From Neptunomonas marina (GTDB lineage Bacteria; Pseudomonadota; Gammaproteobacteria; Pseudomonadales; Balneatricaceae), in assembly GCF_004005935.1 (NCBI RefSeq), contig NZ_SACQ01000001.1:186001-250000 (forward strand): a stretch of 64,000 nt of DNA. Reading direction: 5' to 3'. Each line of letters starts with the position of its first letter. Position 1 is the first letter of the stretch. Shown piece after piece: positions 53,312 to 63,476 of the stretch. Both the position numbers and the translations under genes were made by a program. The notes below the pieces were generated by a model. That model saw only the letters and a program-made list of their open reading frames with translations, was not told the DNA's origin and ran no database searches.

Positions 53312-54265
53312 CTATATCTCGCTAAGAAGCTTCTCTAGCTTTTCTTGATCCGCTGCAAAGTTGCGTATTCCTTCAGCTAGTTTTTCTGTGGCCATTGCAT
53401 CTTGGTTCATGGCCCAGCGGAAGCCTTTCTCATCTAAAACCACTTTTTGTTGCTCCGACTTGCCGTTCGCTTGCGTTAGCTTTTGTTCAAGCGGTGCTGT
53501 TGTTTTTGCAAGCTCTTCCAGTAAGTTCGGGCTGATAGTCAATCTATCACAGCCTGCCAGCTGCTGGATTTCACCAATGTTTCTAAAGCTTGCGCCCATG
53601 ACAATAGTTTTGTAGCCATTAGCCTTGTAGTAATTGTAAATCTTGGTAACTGATTCAACGCCTGGGTCGTTTTCAGCGGTATAAACGGTGTCGCTGTTAT
53701 TTTGTTTAAACCAATCCAAGATTCGACCGACAAAAGGTGAAATAAGGTACACACCTGCTTCCGCACATGCTGCGGCCTGCGCAAAGCTGAAAAGCAGCGT
53801 AAGGTTGCAGTTGATGCCTTGTGCTTCCAGTGCTTTGGCAGCTTCAATCCCTTCCCATGTAGAAGCGATCTTAATTAATACGCGCTCCCGACTAATTCCT
53901 GCTTCTTCATAGAGAGCAATCAAGCGTTTGGCTTGAGCAATAGTAGCGTCGCGGTCGAAGGATAAGCGTGCGTCCACCTCCGTAGAAATGCGCCCAGGGA
54001 TGATACGCAGAATCTCTGTGCCGATGAGAACGTTGAGTTTCTGGACCATGAGGTTGAGCTGCTCGCTCGAGTCATCCGATTGGCTTTGTGCCCAAACTTT
54101 TGCGGCAGAGAGTAGCGGCTGATAACGAGGTAATGCGGCGGCTTTTAGCAGCAAAGATGGGTTTGTTGTTGCATCAAGTGGCGTGTAAAGCTGAATCGCA
54201 TCAATATCGCCGGTGTCGGCAACCACATCCGTCATCTGTTTGAGTTGGGCTAACTGGTTTTCCAC
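53312..54265 (-). CDS. tal: Transaldolase
   Basis: 317 residues, E. coli TalB length. Lys132 ([11 protein letters not shown]) is the Schiff-base residue, Asp in DATTNPSLL (31-39) and the Glu in the same barrel complete the site; [10 protein letters not shown] is a further signature. It transfers a dihydroxyacetone unit in the non-oxidative pentose phosphate pathway. It ends 3 bp after dusA in the same direction and is convergent with the sRNA; the mlaA-rssB-rssC-tal order is as in Pseudomonas. Confidence 0.96.
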   Translation of the reverse strand: MENQLAQLKQMTDVVADTGDIDAIQLYTPLDATTNPSLLLKAAALPRYQPLLSAAKVWAQSQSDDSSEQLNLMVQKLNVLIGTEILRIIPGRISTEVDARLSFDRDATIAQAKRLIALYEEAGISRERVLIKIASTWEGIEAAKALEAQGINCNLTLLFSFAQAAACAEAGVYLISPFVGRILDWFKQNNSDTVYTAENDPGVESVTKIYNYYKANGYKTIVMGASFRNIGEIQQLAGCDRLTISPNLLEELAKTTAPLEQKLTQANGKSEQQKVVLDEKGFRWAMNQDAMATEKLAEGIRNFAADQEKLEKLLSEI

Positions 54266-54268
54266 GTT

Positions 54269-55264
54269 CTAGTCCTTTTTCGGTTCTTCATGCACTTTAT
54301 CGAGTGCATCTAAAATAACATTGATCATAGCGCCGGGTTTATGGGCCTGCTCGCTGATATGACGACGAAACTGCTTACCACCCCGAACGCCATGAAACAG
54401 ACCTAATATGTGTCGGGAGATATGGTTTAGCGGTACCCCTAAACTCAGTTGTTGCTCAATGTACGGCACATAGTTTCGTAGTATGTCGCTGCGGCTGACC
54501 TCTGCCGACGGGGCCCCGTAAATCGTGTGGTCGACATCGGCCATTAAGTAGGGATTATGATAGGCTTCTCGACCAAGCATCACGCCATCAACATGTTGCA
54601 AGTGTGTTTCACTATCAGAGAGCGTTTTGATCCCGCCATTTATAATGATTTCGAGATCCGGAAACAGCGCTTTTAGCTTATAGACTCGGTCGTACTGCAG
54701 AGGTGGAACATCGCGATTCTCTTTTGGGCTTAACCCAGCCAGGATCGCTTTGCGGGCATGGACAATAAAAGTTTTGCAGCCTGATTCTGCTACGGTCGCC
54801 ACGAAGTTGTGTAGGTGTTGATCGTTATCTAAGTCGTCAATGCCGAGGCGGTGCTTAATTGTGACGGGCAGTTGGGTGGCTTCACGCATGGCAATCATGC
54901 AGTCTTTCACTAGCTCGGGATGTGCCATCAAGCAAGCACCTATCATGTTGTTCTGCACACGATCACTCGGGCAGCCGACATTTAGGTTGATTTCGTCATA
55001 ACCATAACGCTCCGCGATTTGGCAGCTCTTGGCCAGCTCTTCTGGGTTACTGCCACCTAGCTGAAGTGCTACTGGATGTTCGGTGTCGTTAAAGGCCAAG
55101 TGCCGCTCTTGATCGCCAAAGATAATAGCGCCGGTGGTGACCATCTCGGTGTAGAGAACAGCATGTTTAGAGAGGGTGCGATGAAAGGCCCGGCAGTGTC
55201 TGTCTGTCCAGTCCATCATAGGTGCAATACAGAAACGTCGGTTCAGTGTATTCCGCGTGTTCAT
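54269..55264 (-). CDS. dusA: tRNA-dihydrouridine(20/20a) synthase
   Basis: 331 residues from ATG 55264, as long as E. coli DusA (330); a TTG start at 55297 would add 11 residues. The TIM barrel starts with RFCIAPMMDWTDRHCRAFHR (flavin site); NLNVGCPSDRVQ holds the catalytic Cys and VKDCMI the region of FMN contacts; INGGIKT and GREAYHNPYL close the barrel. It reduces uridine 20 and 20a in the D-loop of tRNA with FMN and NADPH. Its last codons lie 3 bp from the tal start, so they are co-transcribed. Confidence 0.95.
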   Translation of the reverse strand: MNTRNTLNRRFCIAPMMDWTDRHCRAFHRTLSKHAVLYTEMVTTGAIIFGDQERHLAFNDTEHPVALQLGGSNPEELAKSCQIAERYGYDEINLNVGCPSDRVQNNMIGACLMAHPELVKDCMIAMREATQLPVTIKHRLGIDDLDNDQHLHNFVATVAESGCKTFIVHARKAILAGLSPKENRDVPPLQYDRVYKLKALFPDLEIIINGGIKTLSDSETHLQHVDGVMLGREAYHNPYLMADVDHTIYGAPSAEVSRSDILRNYVPYIEQQLSLGVPLNHISRHILGLFHGVRGGKQFRRHISEQAHKPGAMINVILDALDKVHEEPKKD

Positions 55265-55506
55265 TGGCTTAGAGCTTGATTCTACAGTGTTTTGCAAGTG
55301 CTGGTTTTCCGTTGTTTATGTCGTTTCGCGTCACATTTAGCGAGTGGTAACCGTTGAGCCAATATGGCCGCAATGAGTCTTATTACGTTGTTCACCATTT
55401 TAGGTGGCAATAGATGTCGATCAGAGTGCTAAATGGGGCGAAATAGCGAAATTATATACTAGCCGCGCCGCGCGTACGATAAGAAGCTAGTCGTAACTCT
55501 GGGGGG

Positions 55507-56412
55507 CTAATGGTGAAAGAGCGCCGATTCTGCGGCGAACATCTGCGTTAATAGCTCAATGAAAGCGCGTGTCTTGGGTGGTAAGTAGCGGCTTTGAGGG
55601 TAAAGCGCATAGATGCCAACGCGCCGATACAGCTGGTGCTCTAATACAGGTACCAGTGTGCCCGCAGCACGCTCGTGTCTTGCCATATAAAGAGGTAAGA
55701 AAGCGATCCCGATACCATCAAGTGCGCCTTCACAAAGAGCGAGCAGCGAGTTAGCGCGAAAGCGGCCGCTAACGCTGACGGCAGCCTCGCCTTCGGGCGA
55801 TAAGTAGGGCCAGCCACTATCGCCGGTTTGTTGATGACTAAAGAGTAGGCACTCATGATCCGCGAGGTCCGATAAACAGGTCGGCGTGCCATGCGTTTGA
55901 AGATAGCTAGGAGATGCAAATGCATGCCAGCAGGAAGTTACTAGGCGTTTACATATCAAGCTAGAGTCTTCTAAATCGCCGGTGCGAATAGCAAGATCAT
56001 AACCTTGCTCAATAAGGTCATCAAAGCGGTCTTGGATCACCATATCAATCTCAACGTCGGGGTAAAGTGCCATGTAACGACGAATAACCTTAGGCAAAAA
56101 TAGCTGCCCCGAGACGCCCGGTGCGCTGATCCGTAAAACGCCAGAAGGTTCAGATTGGTAGGCGCTGAGCTCCTCATTCGCAAGCTCTACGCTGTGTTCG
56201 AGCTTTTGGCAGTGGCGATAGAGTAACTCACCGGCTTCAGTGAGGCTTAACTTGCGAGTGCTGCGCCGTAAAAGTTGGGTGCCAAGGTCTGCTTCAAGGC
56301 GAGAGATATGTTTGCTGACCACCGAGCTTGCTACGCCACGTTGCTCCGCGGCGGCACGAAATGACTTAAGTCTGACAACCAAAGCAAACAGCATTAAATC
56401 ATCCACTCGCAT
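55507..56412 (-). CDS. LysR-family regulator (CrgA-like), divergent from D-lactate dehydrogenase
   Basis: 301 residues from ATG 56412; TTG 56418, two codons earlier, has a better-spaced AGGAG and cannot be excluded. An HTH (about 1-60, SFRAAAEQRGVASSVVSKHI) and an effector domain of the CrgA/AaeR group follow. The gene is divergent from dld with an AGAAAC-N14-GTTTCT inverted repeat between, so it probably controls D-lactate or 2-hydroxyacid use. Inducer unknown. Confidence 0.82.
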   Translation of the reverse strand: MRVDDLMLFALVVRLKSFRAAAEQRGVASSVVSKHISRLEADLGTQLLRRSTRKLSLTEAGELLYRHCQKLEHSVELANEELSAYQSEPSGVLRISAPGVSGQLFLPKVIRRYMALYPDVEIDMVIQDRFDDLIEQGYDLAIRTGDLEDSSLICKRLVTSCWHAFASPSYLQTHGTPTCLSDLADHECLLFSHQQTGDSGWPYLSPEGEAAVSVSGRFRANSLLALCEGALDGIGIAFLPLYMARHERAAGTLVPVLEHQLYRRVGIYALYPQSRYLPPKTRAFIELLTQMFAAESALFHH

Positions 56413-56536
56413 TGGCAATAACTCTCCTGCTAATTACATAAGAAAAAGAAACTATAAGATTCTATTGTTTCTATTAATTTAGCATAAATGGCTTTTTATA
56501 CTCTAGAGCTTCCACCAACTCGTCATGGAGCGCTCT

Positions 56537-59389
56537 ATGCTTACTGCCAACTATCAGCAATTCTACCAGCAGGCTAAAAGTTTTATTCCCGAAGAGCGCC
56601 TGATTACTGATCGCTTTCGCACCTTGGCCTATGGTACCGATGCCAGTTTTTATCGCTTGGTGCCGAAAATACTCGTGCAGGTAAAAGATGAAGCAGAGAT
56701 GATAGCGCTGATGCGCTTGGCCGCTGAGCTAGCCTTACCTATCTGTTTCCGTGGCTCTGGTACTAGTTTATCTGGCCAGTCGATTACCGATTCGATCATG
56801 TTAGCGCTGACTTCTGACTGGAAAGACCTAACGGTGCTGGATGATGGTGCGCGAATTAAGATGCAATGTGGCGTGTTGGGCAGCGAAGCTAACCGGGCGC
56901 TGGCACCACACCAACGGATGCTGGCGCTGATGCCTGCCTCTATTGATGCCGCAACTGTCGGTGGTATGGCGATTAACAACGCCGCAGGAATGAACTCGCT
57001 CGATACCTACACCATGATGGAGAGCATGCGGTTGGTGCTGTTAGATGGCACGGTGCTGGATACTGCTGATCCGCTTAGTCGCAAGGCCTTTCGTCAGGTG
57101 CAGGGGCCATTGCTAGCGGGTATTGAGCAGCTGGCTGATCAACTGCGCAGTAACCCAGCGTTAGCGGAGCGCGTCACGCGTAAATATCAGATCAAAAATA
57201 CCACCGGCTACGGTCTGCGCAGCCTGCTGGAGTATGACGACCCGATCGATATGCTAGCCCACCTGATGATCGGCTCCGAGGGTACGCTGGGCTTTATCTC
57301 CGAGATCACTCATCGCAGTATTGCGATGCAGCCCTATAAAGCTTCCGCTTTCTTGGTGTTTAACGATATTCGCAATGCCGGCGTCGCCGTTACTCGATTC
57401 AAGCTGGATAAAGCGCCAGTCAGCGCCGCCGAGATGATCGACTACTACGCATTGAAAGCGGTACAGCATATGGACGGCGTACCGGGTTATCTTGCGGATA
57501 TTCCCACTGGTGCCACCGCGCTGTTGGTGCAGGTTGAGTCCGACAATAAAGAACAGCTATGGCAACAGGTGGCGGAAGTAGAAGCGATGATCGCTGATCT
57601 GGAGCTGGCAGTTCCGGCACAGTTTACCGACCGTCCAGAGGAGTACTCTGCCTACTGGCAGGTGCGCAAAGGGATCTTCCCGGCTGTTGGTGCCACACGT
57701 CCAGCGGGCACCACTGCGCTTATTGAAGATGTTGCCTTCCCGATTGAGTCGTTGGCTGATGCGCTGGTCGAGTTGCAGCAACTGATGCAGCAGTATAACT
57801 ATGATGATGGTGTGATCTATGGCCACGCACTAGATGGCAATCTGCACTTTATCTTCTCTCAGGGCTTCCAAACGGATGCCGAGGTACAGCGCTACCATGA
57901 ATTCATGGATGTGGTGTGCAAGATGGTGGTAGAGCGCTACGACGGCTCTCTGAAAGCCGAGCACGGCACTGGTCGTAATATGGCGCCTTATGTGCAGGCG
58001 GAGTGGGGTGATGAGGCCTATCAGATTATGCGCTCAATCAAGCAGCTGTTTGACCCGCAAGGGATTCTGAACCCGGATGTCATGATCACCGATGATCCGC
58101 AGTTGCATATCCGCAATCTTAAACCGCTGGCACAAGTGAGCGATGTGGTTGACCAGTGCATCGAATGTGGTTTCTGCGAGAGGATGTGTCCATCGCGTAA
58201 CCTAACTTTGAGTCCGCGTCAGCGCATTATCACCCGCCGCGAGCTGATGCGGCTGGAAGGCAAAGACGCTGATCAGTTCTCTGATCAATACGATTATATG
58301 GGTATCGATACCTGCGCGGGCTGCGGTCTTTGTTCGACCGTCTGCCCGGTACAGATCAACACCGGCGATCTGATCCGCGATCTACGTCATGAACGCAACG
58401 CCAGCCACAGCAATATGGCCCAGTGGGCGGCGGATCACTTTGGCAGCCTGGCCTCTGCTGCCCGCACCGCCTTTGGTATTGCCGATGGCGGCCACCGCCT
58501 GCTGGGTAGCAAGGCGATGGGAGCAGTCACCCGTAGTGCGCGTAAGCTATCTGGTGAACGCTTAGGCCATTGGAGTCCGTCTACGCCGACAGCGGCTCCG
58601 AAAATCAAACCTCAGCAACTGATCACCACTGATGCTGTAACTGATAGCTCACCACATAACGGTGATCAGAAACTGAAAGTGGTTTACCTGCCCAGCTGTG
58701 CCAGCCGCACCATGGGCCCGGCGCGTGGCGCAGAGTTCCAGCAATCGCTACAGCAGGTTACCGAAAAGCTATTGCAACGAGCGGGTTACGAGGTGATCTA
58801 CCCAGCAGGTTTAGGTGACCAGTGTTGTGGTATGCCGTTTAAAAGTAAGGGCATGTTTGATCAGGCTGAGCAGAAAGCTGCCCAGACACTGGCGATGCTG
58901 GAAGACGCTACGCAGCAAGGAGATATTCCGGTCTACTGTGACACCAGCCCCTGTGTGATGCGCCTGAAAGAGCATATGGCCGAGCAGCACAGCAAGGTAA
59001 AACTGTTTGAACCGGTGGAGTTTATCCACAGTTACCTGCTGGATAAGCTGCCACTGCAGAAGCAATCCGAGCCGGTGGCATTGCATATTACCTGCTCTGC
59101 GCGACGACTTGGTTTGGCCGATAAAACTCTAGCGATTATGCAGGCCTGTAGCGATAACGTGGTGGTGCCTGAGCAGATTACCTGCTGTGGTTTTGCTGGC
59201 GATAAGGGCTTCACTACTCCGGAGCTGAATGCTTCTGCGCTGAGCACGTTGGCGAAACAGGTGGGCCACTGTGAATCGGGCTACTCCACCAGCCGCACCT
59301 GTGAGATAGGCCTGAGTGAACACGCCGGAATTGATTACCAGTCGATTGTATATCTGGTTGATCGGTGTTGCGGACGAGACACTGCATAA
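56537..59389 (+). CDS. FAD/Fe-S D-lactate (D-2-hydroxyacid) dehydrogenase
   Basis: 950 residues from ATG 56537, chosen because GGAG lies 6 nt upstream; an ATG at 56525 has none. An FAD-binding domain (about 35-260, FRGSGTSLSGQSI) and FAD-oxidase C-terminal domain (about 270-520, HALDGNLHFIF) are fused to a ferredoxin region with two Cys clusters, CIECGFCERMC and CAGCGLCSTVCP (about 545-600), and CCG domains (GDQCCGMPF, CCGFAGDKGF). This is the Dld-II/LldE or YdiJ layout. It oxidises D-lactate or D-2-hydroxyglutarate and passes electrons to the respiratory chain. Regulated by the divergent LysR protein. Confidence 0.9.
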   Translation: MLTANYQQFYQQAKSFIPEERLITDRFRTLAYGTDASFYRLVPKILVQVKDEAEMIALMRLAAELALPICFRGSGTSLSGQSITDSIMLALTSDWKDLTVLDDGARIKMQCGVLGSEANRALAPHQRMLALMPASIDAATVGGMAINNAAGMNSLDTYTMMESMRLVLLDGTVLDTADPLSRKAFRQVQGPLLAGIEQLADQLRSNPALAERVTRKYQIKNTTGYGLRSLLEYDDPIDMLAHLMIGSEGTLGFISEITHRSIAMQPYKASAFLVFNDIRNAGVAVTRFKLDKAPVSAAEMIDYYALKAVQHMDGVPGYLADIPTGATALLVQVESDNKEQLWQQVAEVEAMIADLELAVPAQFTDRPEEYSAYWQVRKGIFPAVGATRPAGTTALIEDVAFPIESLADALVELQQLMQQYNYDDGVIYGHALDGNLHFIFSQGFQTDAEVQRYHEFMDVVCKMVVERYDGSLKAEHGTGRNMAPYVQAEWGDEAYQIMRSIKQLFDPQGILNPDVMITDDPQLHIRNLKPLAQVSDVVDQCIECGFCERMCPSRNLTLSPRQRIITRRELMRLEGKDADQFSDQYDYMGIDTCAGCGLCSTVCPVQINTGDLIRDLRHERNASHSNMAQWAADHFGSLASAARTAFGIADGGHRLLGSKAMGAVTRSARKLSGERLGHWSPSTPTAAPKIKPQQLITTDAVTDSSPHNGDQKLKVVYLPSCASRTMGPARGAEFQQSLQQVTEKLLQRAGYEVIYPAGLGDQCCGMPFKSKGMFDQAEQKAAQTLAMLEDATQQGDIPVYCDTSPCVMRLKEHMAEQHSKVKLFEPVEFIHSYLLDKLPLQKQSEPVALHITCSARRLGLADKTLAIMQACSDNVVVPEQITCCGFAGDKGFTTPELNASALSTLAKQVGHCESGYSTSRTCEIGLSEHAGIDYQSIVYLVDRCCGRDTA

Positions 59390-59404
59390 AAGGCTATCGC
59401 ACGT

Positions 59405-59440
59405 TAAGTTACTAATGGTATAGTTACTATTGGTAACTTA
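59405..59440 (+). promoter_or_regulatory. Candidate TetR operator with repeated half-sites
   Basis: GTTACTAATGGTA (59408-59420) is repeated as GTTACTATTGGTA (59423-59435); the second continues into a perfect palindrome GTTACTATTGGTAAC. TAAGTTAC and GTAACTTA bound the whole block, 13 bp before the TetR start. This is typical of autoregulation. Confidence 0.65.
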
Positions 59441-59452
59441 TTGTGGCTTTCT

Positions 59453-60046
59453 ATGAAAAAACGTCTATCGAAGCAAGAGCGGCGTGAACAGTTGTTTGCT
59501 GTCGCACTGGAGATTATTCGCTCAGAGGGGGCTGATGCTTTAACGCTCGGTCATTTGGCAGCAAAAGCTGGGGTTACTAAACCGGTCACGTATGGACACT
59601 TTGAGCATCGTCAGGGACTTTTGGAGCAGTTATACCAGGATCTCGATGAGCGGCTTATTCACTCAATGAATCAAGCTCTAGGTCAGGGCTCACATACGTT
59701 AGCAGCGCGAGCTAACGTGGTGTGTGGTGCCTATATCGATTGCATGGTAAGCGTGGGCCCTGTTTATGATGCCATCGTTGCTGCACTACAAGGCTACCCA
59801 GCGCACAGTGATATACAAGAACGCATTCGTAACTACTTTATAGACGCTTATCGTCAGATCTTCACACCTTACCTTCCAAGCAGTGTTGAGGAAGCAACGA
59901 CATACTTGGCCGCGATCCATGGTGCGATAGAAGCGGTTGGGAATCGGGTGGTCCGAGAGCAGATTACAAAGGAACGGGCGCTCCTAGCTTTGGTTAATAT
60001 GATAATCAAACTGCTGGGAGTTGAGTCGGTGGTGGAACCGGAATAG
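59453..60046 (+). CDS. TetR-family transcriptional regulator
   Basis: 197 residues from ATG 59453 (GTG 59441 is possible). N-terminal HTH (about 8-55: EQLFAVALEIIRSEGADALT and AAKAGVTKPVTYGHFEHRQG) with a helical ligand-binding domain. It starts 13 bp after a palindromic operator-like block, so it probably represses itself and the next gene, a TRIC-type channel 18 bp downstream. Ligand unknown. Confidence 0.85.
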   Translation: MKKRLSKQERREQLFAVALEIIRSEGADALTLGHLAAKAGVTKPVTYGHFEHRQGLLEQLYQDLDERLIHSMNQALGQGSHTLAARANVVCGAYIDCMVSVGPVYDAIVAALQGYPAHSDIQERIRNYFIDAYRQIFTPYLPSSVEEATTYLAAIHGAIEAVGNRVVREQITKERALLALVNMIIKLLGVESVVEPE

Positions 60047-60064
60047 GTTTAAGGAAGAGCCTTT

Positions 60065-60691
60065 ATGGGATGGTTAGTTGCGTTAGATTACTTTGGTGTG
60101 GCTGTGTTTGCCATCAGCGGGGCGCTTGCAGCGGCACGTCGTGATATGGACCTCTTCGGTGCATTGGTGATTGCATTTGTGACAGCGCTGGGCGGTGGAA
60201 CCCTGCGTGACATGGCATTAGGGGTGCATCCTGTTAGCTGGATGTTCGATGTAAATTATCTATTCATTATCAGTGCCACTGTGCTGTTAACGATGCTCTG
60301 GCAGCCCGGTGTAAATGCTAGCAGTCGGCGTATTTTATTGTTGTCAGATGCATTGGGGCTGGCTGTATTTACAATGATTGGTGTTCAGGTTGCTCTGGAA
60401 AAAGCCGGTGTTTCCGAACCTGTGGCAGTCATGATGGGGATGATGACAGGGGCTGCTGGTGGCGTGATTCGCGATGTTATCTGTAATGAGATTCCGCTTA
60501 TCTTTCAGCGTGAGATTTACGCCATCGCCAGTGCAATGGGAGGCAGTATTTATTGTTTTTTACTATGGGTAGGTTGGTCTTCAATGGAAAGTACGCTAGC
60601 GGGTATTATGCTGGTATTTTCTGTGCGGGTTATCGCCGTTAAAGCACAATTGGCGTTGCCAGCCTTCAAAGTTCATTCGATCCGGTCGTAG
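60065..60691 (+). CDS. TRIC-type membrane channel (YicG/UPF0126 family)
   Basis: 208 residues with about seven helices in two three-helix repeats. Each repeat has a GG-RD motif: GGGTLRDMALG near residue 40 and GGVIRDVICNEIP near residue 135, the signature of YicG and the prokaryotic TRIC channels. It should conduct small ions or amino acids such as glycine; the transported species is not known here. Placed 18 bp behind a TetR gene, so likely regulated by it. Confidence 0.87.
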   Translation: MGWLVALDYFGVAVFAISGALAAARRDMDLFGALVIAFVTALGGGTLRDMALGVHPVSWMFDVNYLFIISATVLLTMLWQPGVNASSRRILLLSDALGLAVFTMIGVQVALEKAGVSEPVAVMMGMMTGAAGGVIRDVICNEIPLIFQREIYAIASAMGGSIYCFLLWVGWSSMESTLAGIMLVFSVRVIAVKAQLALPAFKVHSIRS

Positions 60692-60723
60692 CCGTTATAA
60701 CGATCTCTTATTCAGACGAAAAC

Positions 60724-60743
60724 GCGCCCCTGTTATGGGGCGC
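60724..60743. terminator. Hairpin between convergent TRIC and chemoreceptor genes
   Basis: GCGCCCC / GGGGCGC arms with a TGTTAT loop; a four-T run follows on the minus strand, and only TT on the plus strand, so it mainly ends the chemoreceptor transcript. Confidence 0.7.
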
Positions 60744-60753
60744 TTGTCGAGCC

Positions 60754-62619
60754 CTACCGGACTTTAAATTGGCTTATTGTCTCTTTGAGTAGCGTTGCTT
60801 GCTTTGAAACATCATCGCTTGCCAAGGCATTCTCGTTTACTTTGAGGCTAGAGTGCTCAACGATCTCGTTGATATTGTCGGTATTAGACGTGATGTTATG
60901 AGCTACTGCCGACTGCTCCTCCACGGCTGAAGCTACTTGGGTCGTCATATCGACAATATGATGGGCACCTTCAATAATGTTGTCGATCGATTTAATACAC
61001 CCTTGCGCATCGTTAGCACTCGTTAGGCTTAATTCAGTCAAACTCCGGATCATGTTCGAGAAGTTTGTCGTCTGATTCTGCAGTGAAGCTATCATCTCCT
61101 CAATCTCAACGGTCGATGTTTGGGTCCGTGCTGCTAAGGCGCGGACTTCATCCGCTACCACGGCGAAGCCTCGACCGCTGTCGCCGGCGCGGGCCGCTTC
61201 GATCGCAGCATTTAAAGCCAGCAAGTTTGTCTGTTCAGCGATGCCTTTGATTACATCAAGTACTGCGGAAATCGCGTTACTTTCTTTTTCGAGGTCAATA
61301 ATCGCTTTAGAAGACTGCTCTGCATCCGTGGCGATGTGGCGCATATTTTCGATCGTTTTTCGGATAGCTGTTTGGCTTGTGACTGCGTTTGACTGAGCGT
61401 TTTGAGCGGTATTGGCGGACATCTCAGTGCTTGTAGAAATGTCTTTCATAGCGGTATTCATTTCCCGAATCGCTGACGAAACTTGCAAAACTTCATCCCT
61501 TTGAGCGGCGAATCCTTGGTGGGTTTGTTGGGAAATGTTGGATACCTGCGCTGCAGATTGATTCAGAGCATTCGACGCGGTGTAAACATGCTCAATTACT
61601 CGGCGGAACTCTTCCATCATCCCGTTAAAGTTTTCGGCGATGGTGGCGAACTCGTCCTGAGTACTTGGCTGAAACGTAAGCGTCAAATCTTTGTTTTTCC
61701 TTGCGGTATTCATCGTGACGTTAAGCAATGTGATTGGCCCAATAATGCTCTTTGCAATAAGAGCAGATATTACCAGTGCAATGGTAATTAAGCTGATCGC
61801 GATAGCTGCGCTTAACGTTTGGAGTTCTTGGATGCCCTCTTCCGAGAACCGACCGACCTTGTCAGCGACGCGTTGCAGGTGCTCGTTTGAAGCTTGTGCA
61901 TGAGATATCAGGTTTGCGCGCAGTCCACTCTTTTCACTCAAGCCTGCTTTTTCGTATCCTTGCGTTAAGAGCAGAAAGCCCTGACGATACGTTTCTAATT
62001 TACGCAGTTTTGTGTCGGTTTCAGCTGTGCTAAGCGGTTGAGCTGCGATGATCTCTTTGATCTTATCGTGCTCTTTAGCGAATGAATCCACATATTTCTT
62101 ATCGAAACGAAGCATGAAGTCCTTCTCTACGCGGCGCAACTGGAGAACTTGAGCAAGTATCTCTAAGTTGTTACTTGCCCGAAGGTCTGTTTCTACCGAC
62201 TTAACGGCGCTTCGTAGCTTACCTCGAAGCCCGCTATTTTGATCGAACCCTATGGTGTGATATTGCTCGGCAAGTTCAGAGAACGCCGTTGCGTAGCTCT
62301 CTGATGTGCGGTTTAGGTCGCTTAAAATTGAAGGTTGTAAACCTATTTGGTGGATGCGGTCTTGAAGCTCTGTTAGTGCTTGTTTGTACGTGACTAAATC
62401 GGAATCAAACTTAGATAGGGTTTGATCAGACTTGTGAATGATAAATCTGTTTTCACTATCGATTAGTTTGAGTTTGCGCACTTTGACTTCGTTAATCTTT
62501 AACAGAGCATCCTCAAATTGGAGTACTTTCTCTACGGTAAAAAGGTTGAGAAAGAAAAGAGCGGCTGTACTCAGCACAATAAAGGCTACGAGAGCGAGTA
62601 GCTTATGTCGGACCGTCAT
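60754..62619 (-). CDS. Methyl-accepting chemotaxis protein with HBM periplasmic domain
   Basis: 621 residues. A membrane helix (about 7-28), a long all-helical periplasmic region (about 30-275, [12 protein letters not shown] and [13 protein letters not shown] in it) and a second helix (about 277-297) are followed by HAMP and the signalling hairpin (tip [20 protein letters not shown] near residue 455). The helical bimodular (HBM) type binds organic acids in McpS of Pseudomonas; here the ligand is unknown but a TCA-type acid is plausible. No C-terminal CheR-tether pentapeptide is visible. Confidence 0.88.
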   Translation of the reverse strand: MTVRHKLLALVAFIVLSTAALFFLNLFTVEKVLQFEDALLKINEVKVRKLKLIDSENRFIIHKSDQTLSKFDSDLVTYKQALTELQDRIHQIGLQPSILSDLNRTSESYATAFSELAEQYHTIGFDQNSGLRGKLRSAVKSVETDLRASNNLEILAQVLQLRRVEKDFMLRFDKKYVDSFAKEHDKIKEIIAAQPLSTAETDTKLRKLETYRQGFLLLTQGYEKAGLSEKSGLRANLISHAQASNEHLQRVADKVGRFSEEGIQELQTLSAAIAISLITIALVISALIAKSIIGPITLLNVTMNTARKNKDLTLTFQPSTQDEFATIAENFNGMMEEFRRVIEHVYTASNALNQSAAQVSNISQQTHQGFAAQRDEVLQVSSAIREMNTAMKDISTSTEMSANTAQNAQSNAVTSQTAIRKTIENMRHIATDAEQSSKAIIDLEKESNAISAVLDVIKGIAEQTNLLALNAAIEAARAGDSGRGFAVVADEVRALAARTQTSTVEIEEMIASLQNQTTNFSNMIRSLTELSLTSANDAQGCIKSIDNIIEGAHHIVDMTTQVASAVEEQSAVAHNITSNTDNINEIVEHSSLKVNENALASDDVSKQATLLKETISQFKVR

Positions 62620-63062
62620 AGATATACCAGTAGATTTTGTTTGAAACTATCCTTTGAATATAGTTGCTATTTGAAATATCTCCACTAGAAAGTGAACTCA
62701 TTGTTCGAATTAAAAAATCTTTATAGTTAATAGCTTATAAGAATCTATTATTTCGCTGTGACAGTTTTTTCTTGTCCTCTTCTTTCTTTGCTTGTGTTGT
62801 TGCGCAGATTTTTTATCCCTACTTTTGTTTAATTTCAATGTTATATAAATTATGAAGAGAGAGTGAGTTTTTGCTCCTGTAAACCTCGGCTTTTCGGTGC
62901 TTGCTGTTCAGTGTTAAGGAAAACGGAAGTATTTTTCGCAAAATTTAAATTTACGACTAAGCTAGATTTATCCGCTGAAAAAGCTGATTAAATAGCTGAT
63001 ATTGAAGGTGAATTTTTAATTTTCGTTTCTCTTTTGAGTCGTTTTGGTGCAGGTGGTGATAC
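62620..63062. other. 443-bp AT-rich intergenic region
   Basis: Separates the divergent chemoreceptor (minus) and the 117-residue gene (plus), so it should hold both promoters. It is visibly AT-rich with several T-runs. No long frame, RNA or clear repeat is recognised, and no obvious sigma-28 promoter was found. Confidence 0.6.
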
Positions 63063-63416
63063 GTGGAGTACTCTATCTTTGCAAGAAAAAATAATATCTT
63101 ATTGCGCAGCGCACTCGATATTCAGGGTATTCCTGTTTCTGCTGGTATGGCAGTCAGGGTGGTCAATATTGATATCGCGCGCTACCGATTTGATAATTTG
63201 TCACAAATCAACTTTCTCTCCTCCCTTCTGAATGAAGTTCATACTGTAGAGCGTATTGATGATGAAGGTAAAATCTGGATTACCCGTTGGGTTGAAGGGA
63301 GGGCTGGAGAGCGGCAGCGCCATGTGCTGAGCTTATCTGGTGAAAATGTGCTGCTTGAGTATGATTGGCTAGAGAGTCAGCCCTCTTTAGCAGAAGCTGG
63401 AACACTGGTTGCGTAA
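63063..63416 (+). CDS. 117-residue protein of unknown function
   Basis: GTG 63063 is preceded by AGGTGGTGAT, close to the full anti-ribosomal sequence, so translation should be good. The product is soluble and looks well folded (GIPVSAGMAVRVVNIDIARY, ERIDDEGKIWITRWVEGRAG), with beta-type stretches and an acidic end. No motif or Cys. Its gene has its own terminator and is not in an operon. I do not recognise the family. Confidence 0.6.
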   Translation: MEYSIFARKNNILLRSALDIQGIPVSAGMAVRVVNIDIARYRFDNLSQINFLSSLLNEVHTVERIDDEGKIWITRWVEGRAGERQRHVLSLSGENVLLEYDWLESQPSLAEAGTLVA

Positions 63417-63433
63417 AATGTGCAAACTCAACG

Positions 63434-63462
63434 AAAAAGCCCAGCAAGTGCTGGGCTTTTTT
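63434..63462. terminator. Bidirectional intrinsic terminator
   Basis: GCCCAGC / GCTGGGC stem with AAGT loop, extended by AAAAA/TTTTT, between the convergent 117-residue gene and paaE. Confidence 0.93.
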
Positions 63463-63476
63463 GCTATCAGAGACAA

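Noticed and set aside
62620-63062. Possible sigma-28 promoter for the HBM chemoreceptor
   Set aside because: No sequence close to TAAA-N15-GCCGATAA was found on the minus strand.
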